Position numbers and translations under genes: made by a program. Of a DNA stretch of 64,000 nt, positions 8,635 through 17,405 are shown piece after piece. Location: NCBI RefSeq assembly GCF_018492665.1, contig NZ_JAFVME010000003.1, positions 1 through 64,000 on the forward strand, written 5' to 3'. The DNA is from Pedobacter sp. B4-66 (GTDB taxonomy: Bacteria; Bacteroidota; Bacteroidia; Sphingobacteriales; Sphingobacteriaceae). Numbering within the stretch: the stretch's first letter is position 1; each line of letters starts with the position of its first letter. The notes beneath the pieces are model-generated. The model worked only from the letters and a program-made list of their open reading frames with translations, made no database searches and was not told where the DNA came from.

Positions 8635-8650
8635 TGGTATTCGACTTGTA
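8635..8650 (+). promoter_or_regulatory. Candidate sigma-54 (-24/-12) promoter of the efflux unit
   Basis: TGGTATTCGACTTGTA matches the sigma-54 pattern TGGCACn5TTGCA: the -24 element TGG (8635-8637) and the -12 element TTG (8646-8648) have the correct spacing; C-to-T changes occur at 8638 and at the -12 C (8649). The predicted start site is about 8661, which makes ATG at 8675, not ATG at 8651, the adaptor start. The same unit encodes an NtrC-type sigma-54 activator, strengthening the call. No enhancer palindrome is clear. Confidence 0.55.
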
Positions 8651-8674
8651 ATGCTTTGTCCAAATAGACCACTG

Positions 8675-9922
8675 ATGGACAAACCAATTGAAGAAGAAGT
8701 TACAGCAAAAAGAAAGAAGAAAACAAGGATAATTGTATTCATAATAGTGAGTGTAATTATTGGGGGTGTATTCACTTTACGCGCCTATATTAAACCATCA
8801 ATAGCAACCACTGAATTTACAACAGCAGTAGCTGAAACAGGCAACATAGAAAATACGATAAATGCTACTGGAGAAGTACTCCCTGAATTTGAAGAAGTAC
8901 TAACCAGCCCTATAAATGCTGCAGTAAGAAATGTATTAATGGATGCAGGTACAAAGGTTAAAGCCGGAGAATCTATTCTTACTTTGGATAAGTCATCTGC
9001 CGAAACTGAGTTCGATAAACTAAAGTTTCAGATCGAATCCAAAGAAAATGAAATCAAAAAACTAAAGCTTGATCTCGAGAAAACCTTTTACGATATCAAT
9101 TCTAACAATAACATCAAGCAACTTCGTATTGCAAATTTTAAAGATGCAGTTGCAAGCGCACAACGGTTGTATAAAGCAGGTGGGGGCACAAAAGAAGACA
9201 TCGAGCAAGCTCAGTTAAATTTAAAAGTAGCTGAGCTTGAAAAGCAGCAGCTTGAAAATGAGATCAAAAACAAGCAGCAAACTATGAAAATAGAGATCAG
9301 AGAGGCTGAAATTGCTTTGGCTATTCAAAAGAGTGATCAGCAAGCCCTAAAGCGTAAACTTGATCTGGCCAATGTGATTGCCACACGAGATGGCGTGGTA
9401 ACCTGGGTAAATAAAAACATTGGGGCTAGTATAAAGGAAGGTGAGTCTTTAGCTAGAATCGCAAACCTCAGCAGTTATAAGGTTACAGGCAGTATATCTG
9501 ATAACATGTTAGATCAGCTTCATAATAACATGTATGCCATAATCAGAATAAATGATACTCAACTTAGGGGATCGGTTTCCAGTGTTTCTCCGGCTGTAAA
9601 TAATTCAATTGTTTCGTTTGAAGTTCAGCTGGATGAAAAGAACAATAAATTGCTTAGACCAAATATGAAAGTTGATGTTTTCCTGATTACAGAAACTCGT
9701 AACAAGGTAATTCGCGTTGCGAATGGGGCAGCTTTTAAAGGTTCAAATCAACAAGAAGTTTTTGTATTAAATAATGGGAAAGCTGTACGAAGAAGTGTAA
9801 AAACCGGGCTTAGTAACTTTGATTATGTAGAAGTGATAAGTGGTATAAAAGCGGGCGAGACAGTGATCACTTCTGATATGAGTAAGTACGAGTATTCAAA
9901 AGAAATTTCAATCACTAATTGA
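8675..9922 (+). CDS. HlyD/RND-type periplasmic adaptor (membrane fusion protein)
   Basis: This 415-residue adaptor joins inner-membrane transporter and outer-membrane channel. It has a Lys/Arg-rich N terminus, one membrane anchor (about 15-37), a split biotinyl-lipoyl domain (INATGEVLPEFEEVLTSPINAAVRNVLMDAG and the returning strand VIATRDGVVTWVNKNIGASIKEGE), a long alpha-hairpin coiled coil between them (about 90-225), and beta-barrel and membrane-proximal domains toward the C terminus. ATG at 8675 is chosen over the in-frame ATG at 8651 because the candidate sigma-54 start site falls between them. TolC follows ten bases downstream. Its companions are MacB-like, so it is functionally MacA-like. 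Confidence 0.92.
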   Translation: MDKPIEEEVTAKRKKKTRIIVFIIVSVIIGGVFTLRAYIKPSIATTEFTTAVAETGNIENTINATGEVLPEFEEVLTSPINAAVRNVLMDAGTKVKAGESILTLDKSSAETEFDKLKFQIESKENEIKKLKLDLEKTFYDINSNNNIKQLRIANFKDAVASAQRLYKAGGGTKEDIEQAQLNLKVAELEKQQLENEIKNKQQTMKIEIREAEIALAIQKSDQQALKRKLDLANVIATRDGVVTWVNKNIGASIKEGESLARIANLSSYKVTGSISDNMLDQLHNNMYAIIRINDTQLRGSVSSVSPAVNNSIVSFEVQLDEKNNKLLRPNMKVDVFLITETRNKVIRVANGAAFKGSNQQEVFVLNNGKAVRRSVKTGLSNFDYVEVISGIKAGETVITSDMSKYEYSKEISITN

Positions 9923-9932
9923 TCATAAGCAT

Positions 9933-11417
9933 ATGAAAATCATTTTCACAGCGGCTTTAATGATCATGAGCTGTTTTAATGCCTGGAGCAAAGATAATAG
10001 TAGTGTATATATCCATGTAGAGTCGGATACCTTAAGGCTAACTTTAAATGAAGTAGTAGAAAAAGCTAAATCCAATTCTATTGCCTCAAAGCAAGCTACT
10101 ACTGTTAAAGAAACCAAGTATTGGGAGTGGAGAACATTTAAGTCTAATTATCAGCCTCAACTAGCTTTAAGCGGTATTTTACCAGGATATAATAAAACAT
10201 ACTCGCAAGTACTTCAACCAAATGGTACGGTAGCTTTTCAACCAATAAGAAATGATAACTCTTCACTGACGCTCGATTTTAGTCAGAGCTTGGCCGCAAC
10301 AGGTGGTACTATTTATGGTACCACCCAATTACAACGCTTTACTGATTTTGACAGAGATAATGTATTATACAATGGAACTCCATATGGTATTGGGTATATA
10401 CAACCTTTGTTGCAGTTTAATAGCCTTAAATGGGATAAAAGAATAGCACCCTTAAAATACAATGAGAGTAAGCAAGCTTATATAGAATCTCAGGAACAAA
10501 TTTCTGTAACAGTGACGGGGTATTTCTTTGACTTGCTGCTTGCACAGGTGAACCTGCATATTGCGGAAACCAATTATACAAACACAGGAAACATCTTAAA
10601 CATAGCCAATACGAAGTTTGAATTGGGTAAAATCTCCAAAAATGAGATACTGCAGTTACAGCTTGAACAGGTAAATGCTAAAAAAGCTGTGGGAACGGCA
10701 AAGCGAGATATGGAAATTGCAACACTCAATTTAAGAAGCTATGCCGGAATAGAAGGAGATGATAGAATTGTGTTGACAATGCCAGAGGCGGTAAAGCGTG
10801 TTGAGGTATCATCGGAAAGAGTTCTGATAGAAGCATTTGAAAATCGTTCTGATGCCATAGCTTTTGTAAGACGTATTGCGGAAGCGAAAAGAGATGTTGC
10901 AAAAGCTAAGGGAGAAAATGGACTTACAGCTACTTTAAAAGCTAATCTGGGGTTTTCTAGTGCAGGCAGTAATATATTAGATGTTTACCGCTCACCTAAA
11001 AGTCAGCAATCTGTTCAATTGCAGTTGGCTATTCCTGTACTTGATTGGGGCAGATCTAAATCGAGAACCAAAACGGCAGAGGCGAATCAGCAATTTACCA
11101 TTTATGAAGTAGAGCAGGATAAGCAAACCTTTAAACAACAGATAGTAACACAGGTTACACTTTTTAATATGATGAAGGAGCAATTGGAATTAACTGCTCA
11201 GGCTGATAGGATTGCTTCCGAAAAATATCAGATTGCAAGTGAACGCTATGTTTTAGGTAATCTGAGTATTACAGATCTGAGTATAGCATTTCAGGAAAGT
11301 GATAGGGCCAAAAGGGATTATGTAGCCTCATTAAGAGATTTTTGGGGAGCCTACTACCAGTTAAGGTATCTGTCGTTGTATGATTTCGAAAAAAATGAAA
11401 AAATAACTTATAAATAA
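9933..11417 (+). CDS. TolC family outer-membrane efflux channel
   Basis: This 494-residue protein has a signal peptide (about 1-19) and two TolC repeats, each with long alpha-helical stretches (for instance about 225-270 and 395-445) separated by beta-strand segments that form the outer-membrane barrel (PQLALSGILPGYNK, LTLDFSQSLAATGG, and AIPVLDWGRSKS in the second half). These are standard for the trimeric exit duct. It sits between the adaptor and the ATPase gene, ten bases after the former and 23 before the latter, completing a tripartite pump within one transcription unit. Confidence 0.92.
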   Translation: MKIIFTAALMIMSCFNAWSKDNSSVYIHVESDTLRLTLNEVVEKAKSNSIASKQATTVKETKYWEWRTFKSNYQPQLALSGILPGYNKTYSQVLQPNGTVAFQPIRNDNSSLTLDFSQSLAATGGTIYGTTQLQRFTDFDRDNVLYNGTPYGIGYIQPLLQFNSLKWDKRIAPLKYNESKQAYIESQEQISVTVTGYFFDLLLAQVNLHIAETNYTNTGNILNIANTKFELGKISKNEILQLQLEQVNAKKAVGTAKRDMEIATLNLRSYAGIEGDDRIVLTMPEAVKRVEVSSERVLIEAFENRSDAIAFVRRIAEAKRDVAKAKGENGLTATLKANLGFSSAGSNILDVYRSPKSQQSVQLQLAIPVLDWGRSKSRTKTAEANQQFTIYEVEQDKQTFKQQIVTQVTLFNMMKEQLELTAQADRIASEKYQIASERYVLGNLSITDLSIAFQESDRAKRDYVASLRDFWGAYYQLRYLSLYDFEKNEKITYK

Positions 11418-11440
11418 ATCTTAATTACTAATTATACATT

Positions 11441-12106
11441 ATGATACGTTTACAAAATATTGAAAAGGTGTATCGCACCGATACTGTCGAAACACTGGCT
11501 ATTAATGGCATTAGCTTAGATATTGCAAAAGGAGAGTTCCTATCGATAATGGGACCTTCGGGCTGTGGTAAAAGTACACTGCTTAATATTATGGGATTAT
11601 TGGATGAGCCATCCAAAGGGAGTATTAAAATTGCTGACCAAGATATTACTAAATTCTCTGATCAGCAGTTGGCAAAATTCAGGAATCAGAAACTAGGTTT
11701 TATATTTCAGAGTTATCATCTGATCAACGATTTACAAGTGCTGGATAACGTAGAGCTTCCACTGCTTTATCGTGCAGGCTCTGCTAAAGAGCGTAGAGAA
11801 CTGGCTACTGAAGCTCTGGCGAAAGTTGGGTTGAGCAATAGGATCAAACACTTTCCCACCCAGCTTAGCGGAGGGCAACGTCAGCGTGTAGCGATTGCCA
11901 GGGCTATTGTTGGTAATCCTCAGATTATTCTTGCAGATGAACCTACAGGTAATCTGGATAGTGCTATGGGAAATGAGATTATGGATATCCTGATTAACCT
12001 AAACAGGAATGATGGAACAACCATAGTGATGGTTACTCACGATGAAAACATGGCGCATAAAACACATCGTTTGGTGCGTTTATTTGATGGTTCTCAAGTT
12101 CAATAA
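11441..12106 (+). CDS. MacB/LolD-like ABC transporter ATP-binding protein
   Basis: This 221-residue nucleotide-binding subunit has Walker A GPSGCGKST (about 37-45), Q-loop FQSYHLI, signature LSGGQRQR (about 141-148), Walker B IILADEPTGNLD (about 161-172) and the H-loop VTHD. The TGNLD extension places it in the LolD/MacB/FtsE group, which powers mechanotransmission-type exporters rather than conventional translocators. The permease domain that is fused in MacB is here two separate downstream genes, the first starting 11 bases after this stop. Confidence 0.94.
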   Translation: MIRLQNIEKVYRTDTVETLAINGISLDIAKGEFLSIMGPSGCGKSTLLNIMGLLDEPSKGSIKIADQDITKFSDQQLAKFRNQKLGFIFQSYHLINDLQVLDNVELPLLYRAGSAKERRELATEALAKVGLSNRIKHFPTQLSGGQRQRVAIARAIVGNPQIILADEPTGNLDSAMGNEIMDILINLNRNDGTTIVMVTHDENMAHKTHRLVRLFDGSQVQ

Positions 12107-12117
12107 CCCGTATAGTT

Positions 12118-13356
12118 ATGCTTAAAAATTACTTTAAAATAGCCATAGCAGTACTGAAAAGAAGAAAGTTCTTCACTTTTATCAGTTTGTTTGGTATCAG
12201 TTTTACGCTTACCATATTGATGGTAGCAACAGCATTTCTGGATAAAGCGCTTAGTCCAAGCTATCCGGATTTAAAAAGGAACCGATCTCTGTATATCACG
12301 AAAGTAACATTGGAAAGCTCTAAGCAGCATTGGATAAACAGTAGCTCGGCATCTTTTTATTTTCTGGATCGTTATGTTTCAAAATTAAAGGTGCCTGAGA
12401 AAATTGGAATGTTTACTTATTCAAATAAGGTTAATGCTTATGTTAACAATAAAAAGCTTGTTATAGAGAGTAAATATACTAATGCTACCTATTGGGAGAT
12501 TGCCGAATACGTATTTCTGGAAGGCAAACCTTACACAGAACAACAGGTAGATAATGCTGAGCGAGTGGCAGTAATTAGTGAAACAACCAGAAAGAATTAC
12601 TTTGGTGATCAGAAATCTGTTGTAGGAAAGTACATTGAGGCAGATAATGTAAATTATAGGGTGATTGGAGTGGTAAAGGATATGCCAAGGAGCATACGTA
12701 ATTTTTACGGAGATCTGTACTTGCCGTATACTGTTTCTAAAGGCACTTACAAAGACGTAGGCTTAATGGGAGGTTTTGGTGCAGTATTATTAGCCAAATC
12801 AGAAAAAGATATTCCTAAAATGAAAGAAGAGTATTACCGAATGCTTGCAAAGGTTCCTACTGGCGATAAGGAGTATGATAGGTTATATGCACATGCAGAT
12901 AATACAATTGAGCATTTGGTGAGGTCGTTGGCGGGCAATAATGAAAATGTAGGTATAGGTAGGTTACTAACATACGGTAGTTTACTTGTTCTATTATTCT
13001 TGTTGCTTCCAACCATAAATTTGGTTAACATAAACATTACAAGAATTATGGAGCGTTCATCTGAAATTGGTGTACGTAAAGCTTTTGGTGCATCCTCGAA
13101 AACTCTTGTGTATCAGTTTATTGTAGAAAATGTTATTTTAACCCTCTTGGGGGGTGTCATTGGTGTTGTTTTGTCTGTGATATCAATTTATCTCTTTAAT
13201 CAGTCTAATATTGTTCCCAATCTGAATTTATCAATAAACTTTACGGTATTGTTTTTTGGATTTGTTGTCTGTCTGTTTTTTGGACTGCTTTCGGGGGTAT
13301 ATCCTGCATGGAGAATGTCAAGATTAAATGTAGTTAGTGCTTTGAAAGCACAATAA
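12118..13356 (+). CDS. ABC permease, MacB/FtsX type (first of pair)
   Basis: This 412-residue protein has the type VII ABC topology: one N-terminal helix (about 17-40), a large periplasmic MacB_PCD domain (about 41-280), then three C-terminal helices (about 285-305, 337-360 and 378-400) forming the FtsX domain. The ERSSEIGVRKAFGAS coupling helix, which contacts the ATPase, precedes the second helix of the FtsX domain. It pairs with the next gene, 26 bp downstream, to form a heterodimeric permease. Confidence 0.92.
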   Translation: MLKNYFKIAIAVLKRRKFFTFISLFGISFTLTILMVATAFLDKALSPSYPDLKRNRSLYITKVTLESSKQHWINSSSASFYFLDRYVSKLKVPEKIGMFTYSNKVNAYVNNKKLVIESKYTNATYWEIAEYVFLEGKPYTEQQVDNAERVAVISETTRKNYFGDQKSVVGKYIEADNVNYRVIGVVKDMPRSIRNFYGDLYLPYTVSKGTYKDVGLMGGFGAVLLAKSEKDIPKMKEEYYRMLAKVPTGDKEYDRLYAHADNTIEHLVRSLAGNNENVGIGRLLTYGSLLVLLFLLLPTINLVNINITRIMERSSEIGVRKAFGASSKTLVYQFIVENVILTLLGGVIGVVLSVISIYLFNQSNIVPNLNLSINFTVLFFGFVVCLFFGLLSGVYPAWRMSRLNVVSALKAQ

Positions 13357-13382
13357 GGAATTATTATTTAAAAGAAATTATC

Positions 13383-14567
13383 ATGTTTAAGCATTTATTT
13401 AAATTGATCTGGAATAAAAGGAAGCAGAATTTCCTGTTCTTGTCAGAAATATTGGTGTCCTTTATGGTCATATTTGCGGTGTTTTCTCTGCTAGTGTTTT
13501 ATTATTTAAATTATATAAAGTCTAACGGTTTTGAATACAAAAATGTTTGGTCTATTCAATATACTAACCCATTAAAAACTTCAAATGCAGATTCTTTGGA
13601 AACTTTTTATGAGAATGTAAGACGCACAATAAAAGGATTGCCTCAGGTTGAAGAACTGTCCTTTTCAGCTTCTAATTATCCTTATTCAAATAGCCATTCA
13701 ACTACTGGCTTTACCTATAAAGGCAAGGAATTGTCTCCTATAGATAATTATATGATTGAGGATGATTATCATAAGGTATTGGGCATGAGGTTGTTGTCTG
13801 GTAGGTGGTTTAATAAAGAAGACAAAATTGGTAAGAAGAGAAATGTTGTTATTAATTCGACTTTAAAGCAAGCAATGTTTGGTGATGCAGAAGCAGTAGG
13901 TGCTGTTGTGGGAGCTGACAATGAAAAGGAAACCTGGAAAGTTATTGGGGTGGTGGCGGATGTAAAGGCCAGTGGAGACTTCTTGCCAGCTGGAAAAGGA
14001 TTTTACAAAAGACTGGATAGTGGAGCCTTTGGCTGGATAGGGACTATTCTGATTAAAGTGAGCCCCGATGCAGATGCTGCTTTCGAAAGCCGTTTGCATA
14101 AACTGCTGGCCAGAACTATACAGAATTCAAATTTGGAGATTCAGCATCTTGAAGACATGCGTGATTCAACTAATGAAGACACAATTATTCCGATGATTAT
14201 TTGTATTACTGTAGCGGGCTTTCTTATCATTAACGTAGCTCTTGGTCTGTTTGGAGTGTTATGGTATAACATTAGCCAACGCAGGGGAGAAATAGGTTTA
14301 AGGAGGGCTATTGGAGCAACAGGCTCATCAGTATCATTTCAACTGGTCAGTGAGTCATTAATGCTGGCAACATTATCCATTATTGTAGGTTCTTTTTTTG
14401 CTTTGCAGTTCCCTTTGTTAAATGTGTTTAATGTACCTACGGCTGTTTACATTATTGCGCTGCTACTTTCAATTGCATTTATTTATTTACTGGTGATCTT
14501 CTGTTCTTTATACCCCGGAAAACAGGCGGCAGCGATACATCCTGCAATTGCATTGCATGAAGAATAA
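13383..14567 (+). CDS. ABC permease, MacB/FtsX type (second of pair)
   Basis: A 394-residue paralogue of the preceding permease with the same order: N-terminal helix (about 18-42), periplasmic domain (about 43-275), and three C-terminal helices (about 280-300, 325-350 and 358-382). The coupling motif QRRGEIGLRRAIGAT is well preserved. The two permeases are divergent enough to suggest an obligate heterodimer. The regulator gene begins 20 bp after its stop. Confidence 0.92.
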   Translation: MFKHLFKLIWNKRKQNFLFLSEILVSFMVIFAVFSLLVFYYLNYIKSNGFEYKNVWSIQYTNPLKTSNADSLETFYENVRRTIKGLPQVEELSFSASNYPYSNSHSTTGFTYKGKELSPIDNYMIEDDYHKVLGMRLLSGRWFNKEDKIGKKRNVVINSTLKQAMFGDAEAVGAVVGADNEKETWKVIGVVADVKASGDFLPAGKGFYKRLDSGAFGWIGTILIKVSPDADAAFESRLHKLLARTIQNSNLEIQHLEDMRDSTNEDTIIPMIICITVAGFLIINVALGLFGVLWYNISQRRGEIGLRRAIGATGSSVSFQLVSESLMLATLSIIVGSFFALQFPLLNVFNVPTAVYIIALLLSIAFIYLLVIFCSLYPGKQAAAIHPAIALHEE

Positions 14568-14576
14568 TAACTATAT

Positions 14577-14584
14577 TAACTTTG
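14577..14584 (+). promoter_or_regulatory. Candidate TAnnTTTG promoter for regulator pair
   Basis: TAACTTTG is a perfect match to the Bacteroidota -7 element TAnnTTTG, and a TTG lies 22 bp upstream (14552-14554) as a possible -33 box. It ends only three bases before the ATG at 14588, so an mRNA started here would be nearly leaderless. It could supply basal regulator and kinase independently of the upstream sigma-54 promoter. Confidence 0.4.
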
Positions 14585-14587
14585 TAT

Positions 14588-15961
14588 ATGATATTGATTG
14601 TAGATGACGATATTGCTGTAAGGACTTCTTTAACTTTATTGCTTGAAAGCGGAGGTAATAAAGTTCAGGAAGCTGATAGTGCTGTGGGGGCTTTAAATAT
14701 CATCAAAAGGCAAATGCCGGAACTGATTATTCTTGACCTTAACTTTTCCATTGATACTACAGGAAAAGAAGGTATGGAATTGCTGAGTAGTATCAGGCAG
14801 ATTGATGCTGGTGTTCCTGTAATTCTGATTACAGGTTGGGCAAGTATTCAGCTGGCTGTTCAGGGTATGAAACTTGGAGCCAACGATTTTATAAATAAGC
14901 CTTGGAATAATGAACACGTTCTGCAATCAGTTAAAACACTACTTGAGTTAAATATCGCTAAAACAAAGAACAGCAGTCGGAAACAACTAGATAAGCAGTA
15001 TAATTTTAAACAGATTATTGCGGAAGACCCTCGAATGCTTGATATATTGGAAACCATAGGACAGGTAGCAACAACTGATGCATCGGTGCTAATTCTAGGA
15101 GAAAGCGGAACAGGGAAAGAGTTAATAGCTGAAGCAATCCATGAGAATAGTTTGCGTCGCAATAAACCCTTTGTAAAGGTTAATCTTGGAGGGATATCTT
15201 CTTCGTTGTTTGAAAGTGAGATGTTTGGTCATGTCCGTGGTGCATTTACTGATGCGCGTTTCGACAGGACTGGACGATTTGAAATGTCAAACAAGGGAAC
15301 TATTTTTTTAGATGAAATAGGGGAACTCGAGGCAGGTAGTCAGGTTAAGCTATTAAGAGTATTGCAAGATAGAACATATGAAGTATTGGGTAGTAGCCGT
15401 AGTAAAGTCGTGGATGTCAGGGTGGTGTGCGCAACTAATAAAAGCTTAAATGAAATGGTCGGTGCGGGCACTTTCAGAGAAGACTTGTTGTATCGCATCA
15501 ACCTGATCACCATTAATTTACCGCCTTTACGTGAACGATCTGGTGATATACCTTTATTGGTAAATTTCTTTATTGATAACCTTAAAGAAATTTACAATCG
15601 CCCATTGTTATCGGTATCGGCTAATGCAATGAAATGGCTGCAACAATTAGAGTTACCGGGTAATATAAGACAATTAAAAAATCTGGTAGAGCGAACCATT
15701 TTAGTTTGTAAAAATAGCGAACTTGGTATTGATGATTTTAAGGCTCAATTGGAATTATCCCCAGTAAAAAAAGCAAATCTACAAATGCCTGGTGTAGGCA
15801 GTATTACACTTGAGGAGATGGAAATTGAAATGGTTAAGAGGGCAATGAGCTTTCATCAAAATAAGATTACCAAAGCTGCCGCCTCTCTTGGAATAACCAG
15901 AAACTCCCTATACCGCAGACTTGAGAAGTATCAGATTCCATTTAATGAAGCCGAAGATTAA
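14588..15961 (+). CDS. Sigma-54-dependent NtrC-family response regulator
   Basis: This 457-residue regulator has a receiver domain (about 1-120, phospho-acceptor Asp50 in ILDLNF), an AAA+ sigma-54-interaction domain (about 140-375; Walker A GESGTGKE from Gly171, Walker B IFLDEIGE), and a C-terminal Fis-type helix-turn-helix (about 412-457, KAAASLGITRNSLYRRL). The sigma-54 contact loop reads GAFTDA (from Gly218) instead of the classical GAFTGA. ATG at 14588 is preferred to an upstream in-frame TTG. Located between the permeases and its histidine kinase, it most likely activates the efflux unit from the sigma-54-like site at 8635. Confidence 0.93.
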   Translation: MILIVDDDIAVRTSLTLLLESGGNKVQEADSAVGALNIIKRQMPELIILDLNFSIDTTGKEGMELLSSIRQIDAGVPVILITGWASIQLAVQGMKLGANDFINKPWNNEHVLQSVKTLLELNIAKTKNSSRKQLDKQYNFKQIIAEDPRMLDILETIGQVATTDASVLILGESGTGKELIAEAIHENSLRRNKPFVKVNLGGISSSLFESEMFGHVRGAFTDARFDRTGRFEMSNKGTIFLDEIGELEAGSQVKLLRVLQDRTYEVLGSSRSKVVDVRVVCATNKSLNEMVGAGTFREDLLYRINLITINLPPLRERSGDIPLLVNFFIDNLKEIYNRPLLSVSANAMKWLQQLELPGNIRQLKNLVERTILVCKNSELGIDDFKAQLELSPVKKANLQMPGVGSITLEEMEIEMVKRAMSFHQNKITKAAASLGITRNSLYRRLEKYQIPFNEAED

Positions 15962-15966
15962 ACTTA

Positions 15967-17232
15967 ATGAAGCTAAAGACTAAGTATATCCTTTTTATTG
16001 TCATTCTTCATCTTGTCTTTTTAGGGCTTAGCTATCTTATTCTGGAGAAGAATAAGGTGATTTTTATAGTTTCTGAAGTTTTGGTTATCATTTCGGTGGT
16101 GATCTCAATTGGTCTTTATCGACAGCTTGTTGAGCCTTTAAATTACCTGAGAGAGGGGATAAGTGCAATCAATGACCGTGATTTTAATGTTAAGTTTTTA
16201 CCTACCGGAAAACAAGAAACAGATGAGCTGATAGATGTGTATAATGAAATGATGGATGCTTTAAGGGAAGAAAGGACAAAGCAGGAAGCGCAGCACTTTT
16301 TTCTTGAAAAACTGATCCATACTTCGCCTACAGGTATCGTTATACTTGATTATGATAACCTTGTAAAGCAAATTAATCCAAAAGCAGAAGAAATACTAGG
16401 TTCAAATCCAGAACTACTTTTAGCTCAGTTTGAACCGCTTCAAGTTGGAGAATCTAAAACTATAAGGATAGGTAGTTTAAATACCTACAAGGTTCAGAAA
16501 TCTCATTTTATAGACAGAGGTTTTCCTCGCATGTTTGTGATGATCGAAGAAGTAACCACAGAGATTTTTGAAGCAGAAAAGAATGCTTATGGTAAAGTGA
16601 TCAGGATGATGGCGCACGAAGTTAATAATACGGTTGGGCCAGTAAATTCAATCATTAATATGGCTTTAGATGCCAATGATATTTGGGCTTCTGCTGATAA
16701 ATCATCTTTAAAGAATGCGATGCATGTAGCTGTGGCCAGAAACCAGAACTTAAATCTGTTTATGAGAAATTTTGCAGACCTAGTAAAGTTGACACCGGTA
16801 AATAAGCTTCAGGTTGACCTTGTCGCCTTAATTTATTCAGTCTCTGATTTTATGCATATTAAAGCAAAGGAAAGTGGTGTTAGTTTCGAATTTGAGTTAT
16901 CAAATACTCCATTTTACATATCAGCTGATTCTCAGCAAATGGAACAAGCACTGATTAATGTAGTTAAAAATTCAGTAGAAGCTATTGAACAAGAGGGTGT
17001 TGTTCGGTTTGTGTTAGATATTAAATTAAAGAAACTGATAATCTCTGATAATGGAAGGGGTATATCAGAAGACTTAAATGAGCAGCTCTTTAGCCCATTC
17101 TTTAGTACAAAGAAAGATGGTCAAGGTATTGGCCTTACTCTGGTTAGGGAGATATTACTGAATCACGGTTTTGTATTCTCCTTAAAAACTCTACAGCCAG
17201 GACAAACAGATTTTGTTATTCAGCTTAGATAA
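15967..17232 (+). CDS. Sensor histidine kinase, NtrB-like, cognate to the NtrC-type regulator
   Basis: This 421-residue kinase has two adjacent N-terminal membrane helices (about 5-25 and 31-50) with almost no periplasmic loop, a HAMP-like segment (about 52-105), a PAS-like domain (about 110-195), a dimerisation/phosphotransfer region with the phospho-acceptor His217 in MAHEVNNTVGPV, and an HATPase_c domain with N box NVVKNSVEAI, G1 DNGRGIS and G2 GQGIGLTLV. The short loop suggests it senses membrane or cytoplasmic signals, for example envelope stress or the pump substrate in the bilayer. It starts five bases after the regulator stop. Confidence 0.92.
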   Translation: MKLKTKYILFIVILHLVFLGLSYLILEKNKVIFIVSEVLVIISVVISIGLYRQLVEPLNYLREGISAINDRDFNVKFLPTGKQETDELIDVYNEMMDALREERTKQEAQHFFLEKLIHTSPTGIVILDYDNLVKQINPKAEEILGSNPELLLAQFEPLQVGESKTIRIGSLNTYKVQKSHFIDRGFPRMFVMIEEVTTEIFEAEKNAYGKVIRMMAHEVNNTVGPVNSIINMALDANDIWASADKSSLKNAMHVAVARNQNLNLFMRNFADLVKLTPVNKLQVDLVALIYSVSDFMHIKAKESGVSFEFELSNTPFYISADSQQMEQALINVVKNSVEAIEQEGVVRFVLDIKLKKLIISDNGRGISEDLNEQLFSPFFSTKKDGQGIGLTLVREILLNHGFVFSLKTLQPGQTDFVIQLR

Positions 17233-17339
17233 TCAGTTATTTACATTATTTATTTTTTTGCTTTTTCATTTTGATGTCATAACATCTAGCTGAAGACTTT
17301 ATCCTGACTATTTTAGTATAATATTCAAAAGTTGAGATG

Positions 17340-17347
17340 TACCTTTG
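17340..17347 (+). promoter_or_regulatory. Candidate TAnnTTTG promoter of DUF5686 gene
   Basis: TACCTTTG is a perfect TAnnTTTG element 58 bp before the ATG at 17406. A T-rich segment at 17311-17316 could serve as a weak -33 box. The gap 17233-17405 shows no terminator for the efflux unit. Confidence 0.45.
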
Positions 17348-17405
17348 TCGACATCCTGAATGAGCATGTCCGGTAAATACCATTGGGTTAGCAGGATTAA
17401 GGCAA

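Noticed and set aside
8651-8674. Upstream ATG for the adaptor
   Set aside because: It would precede the predicted sigma-54 transcript start near 8661.
14582-14587. TTG start for the NtrC-type regulator
   Set aside because: It lies inside the predicted TAnnTTTG promoter, and receiver domains normally begin directly at MILIVDDD.
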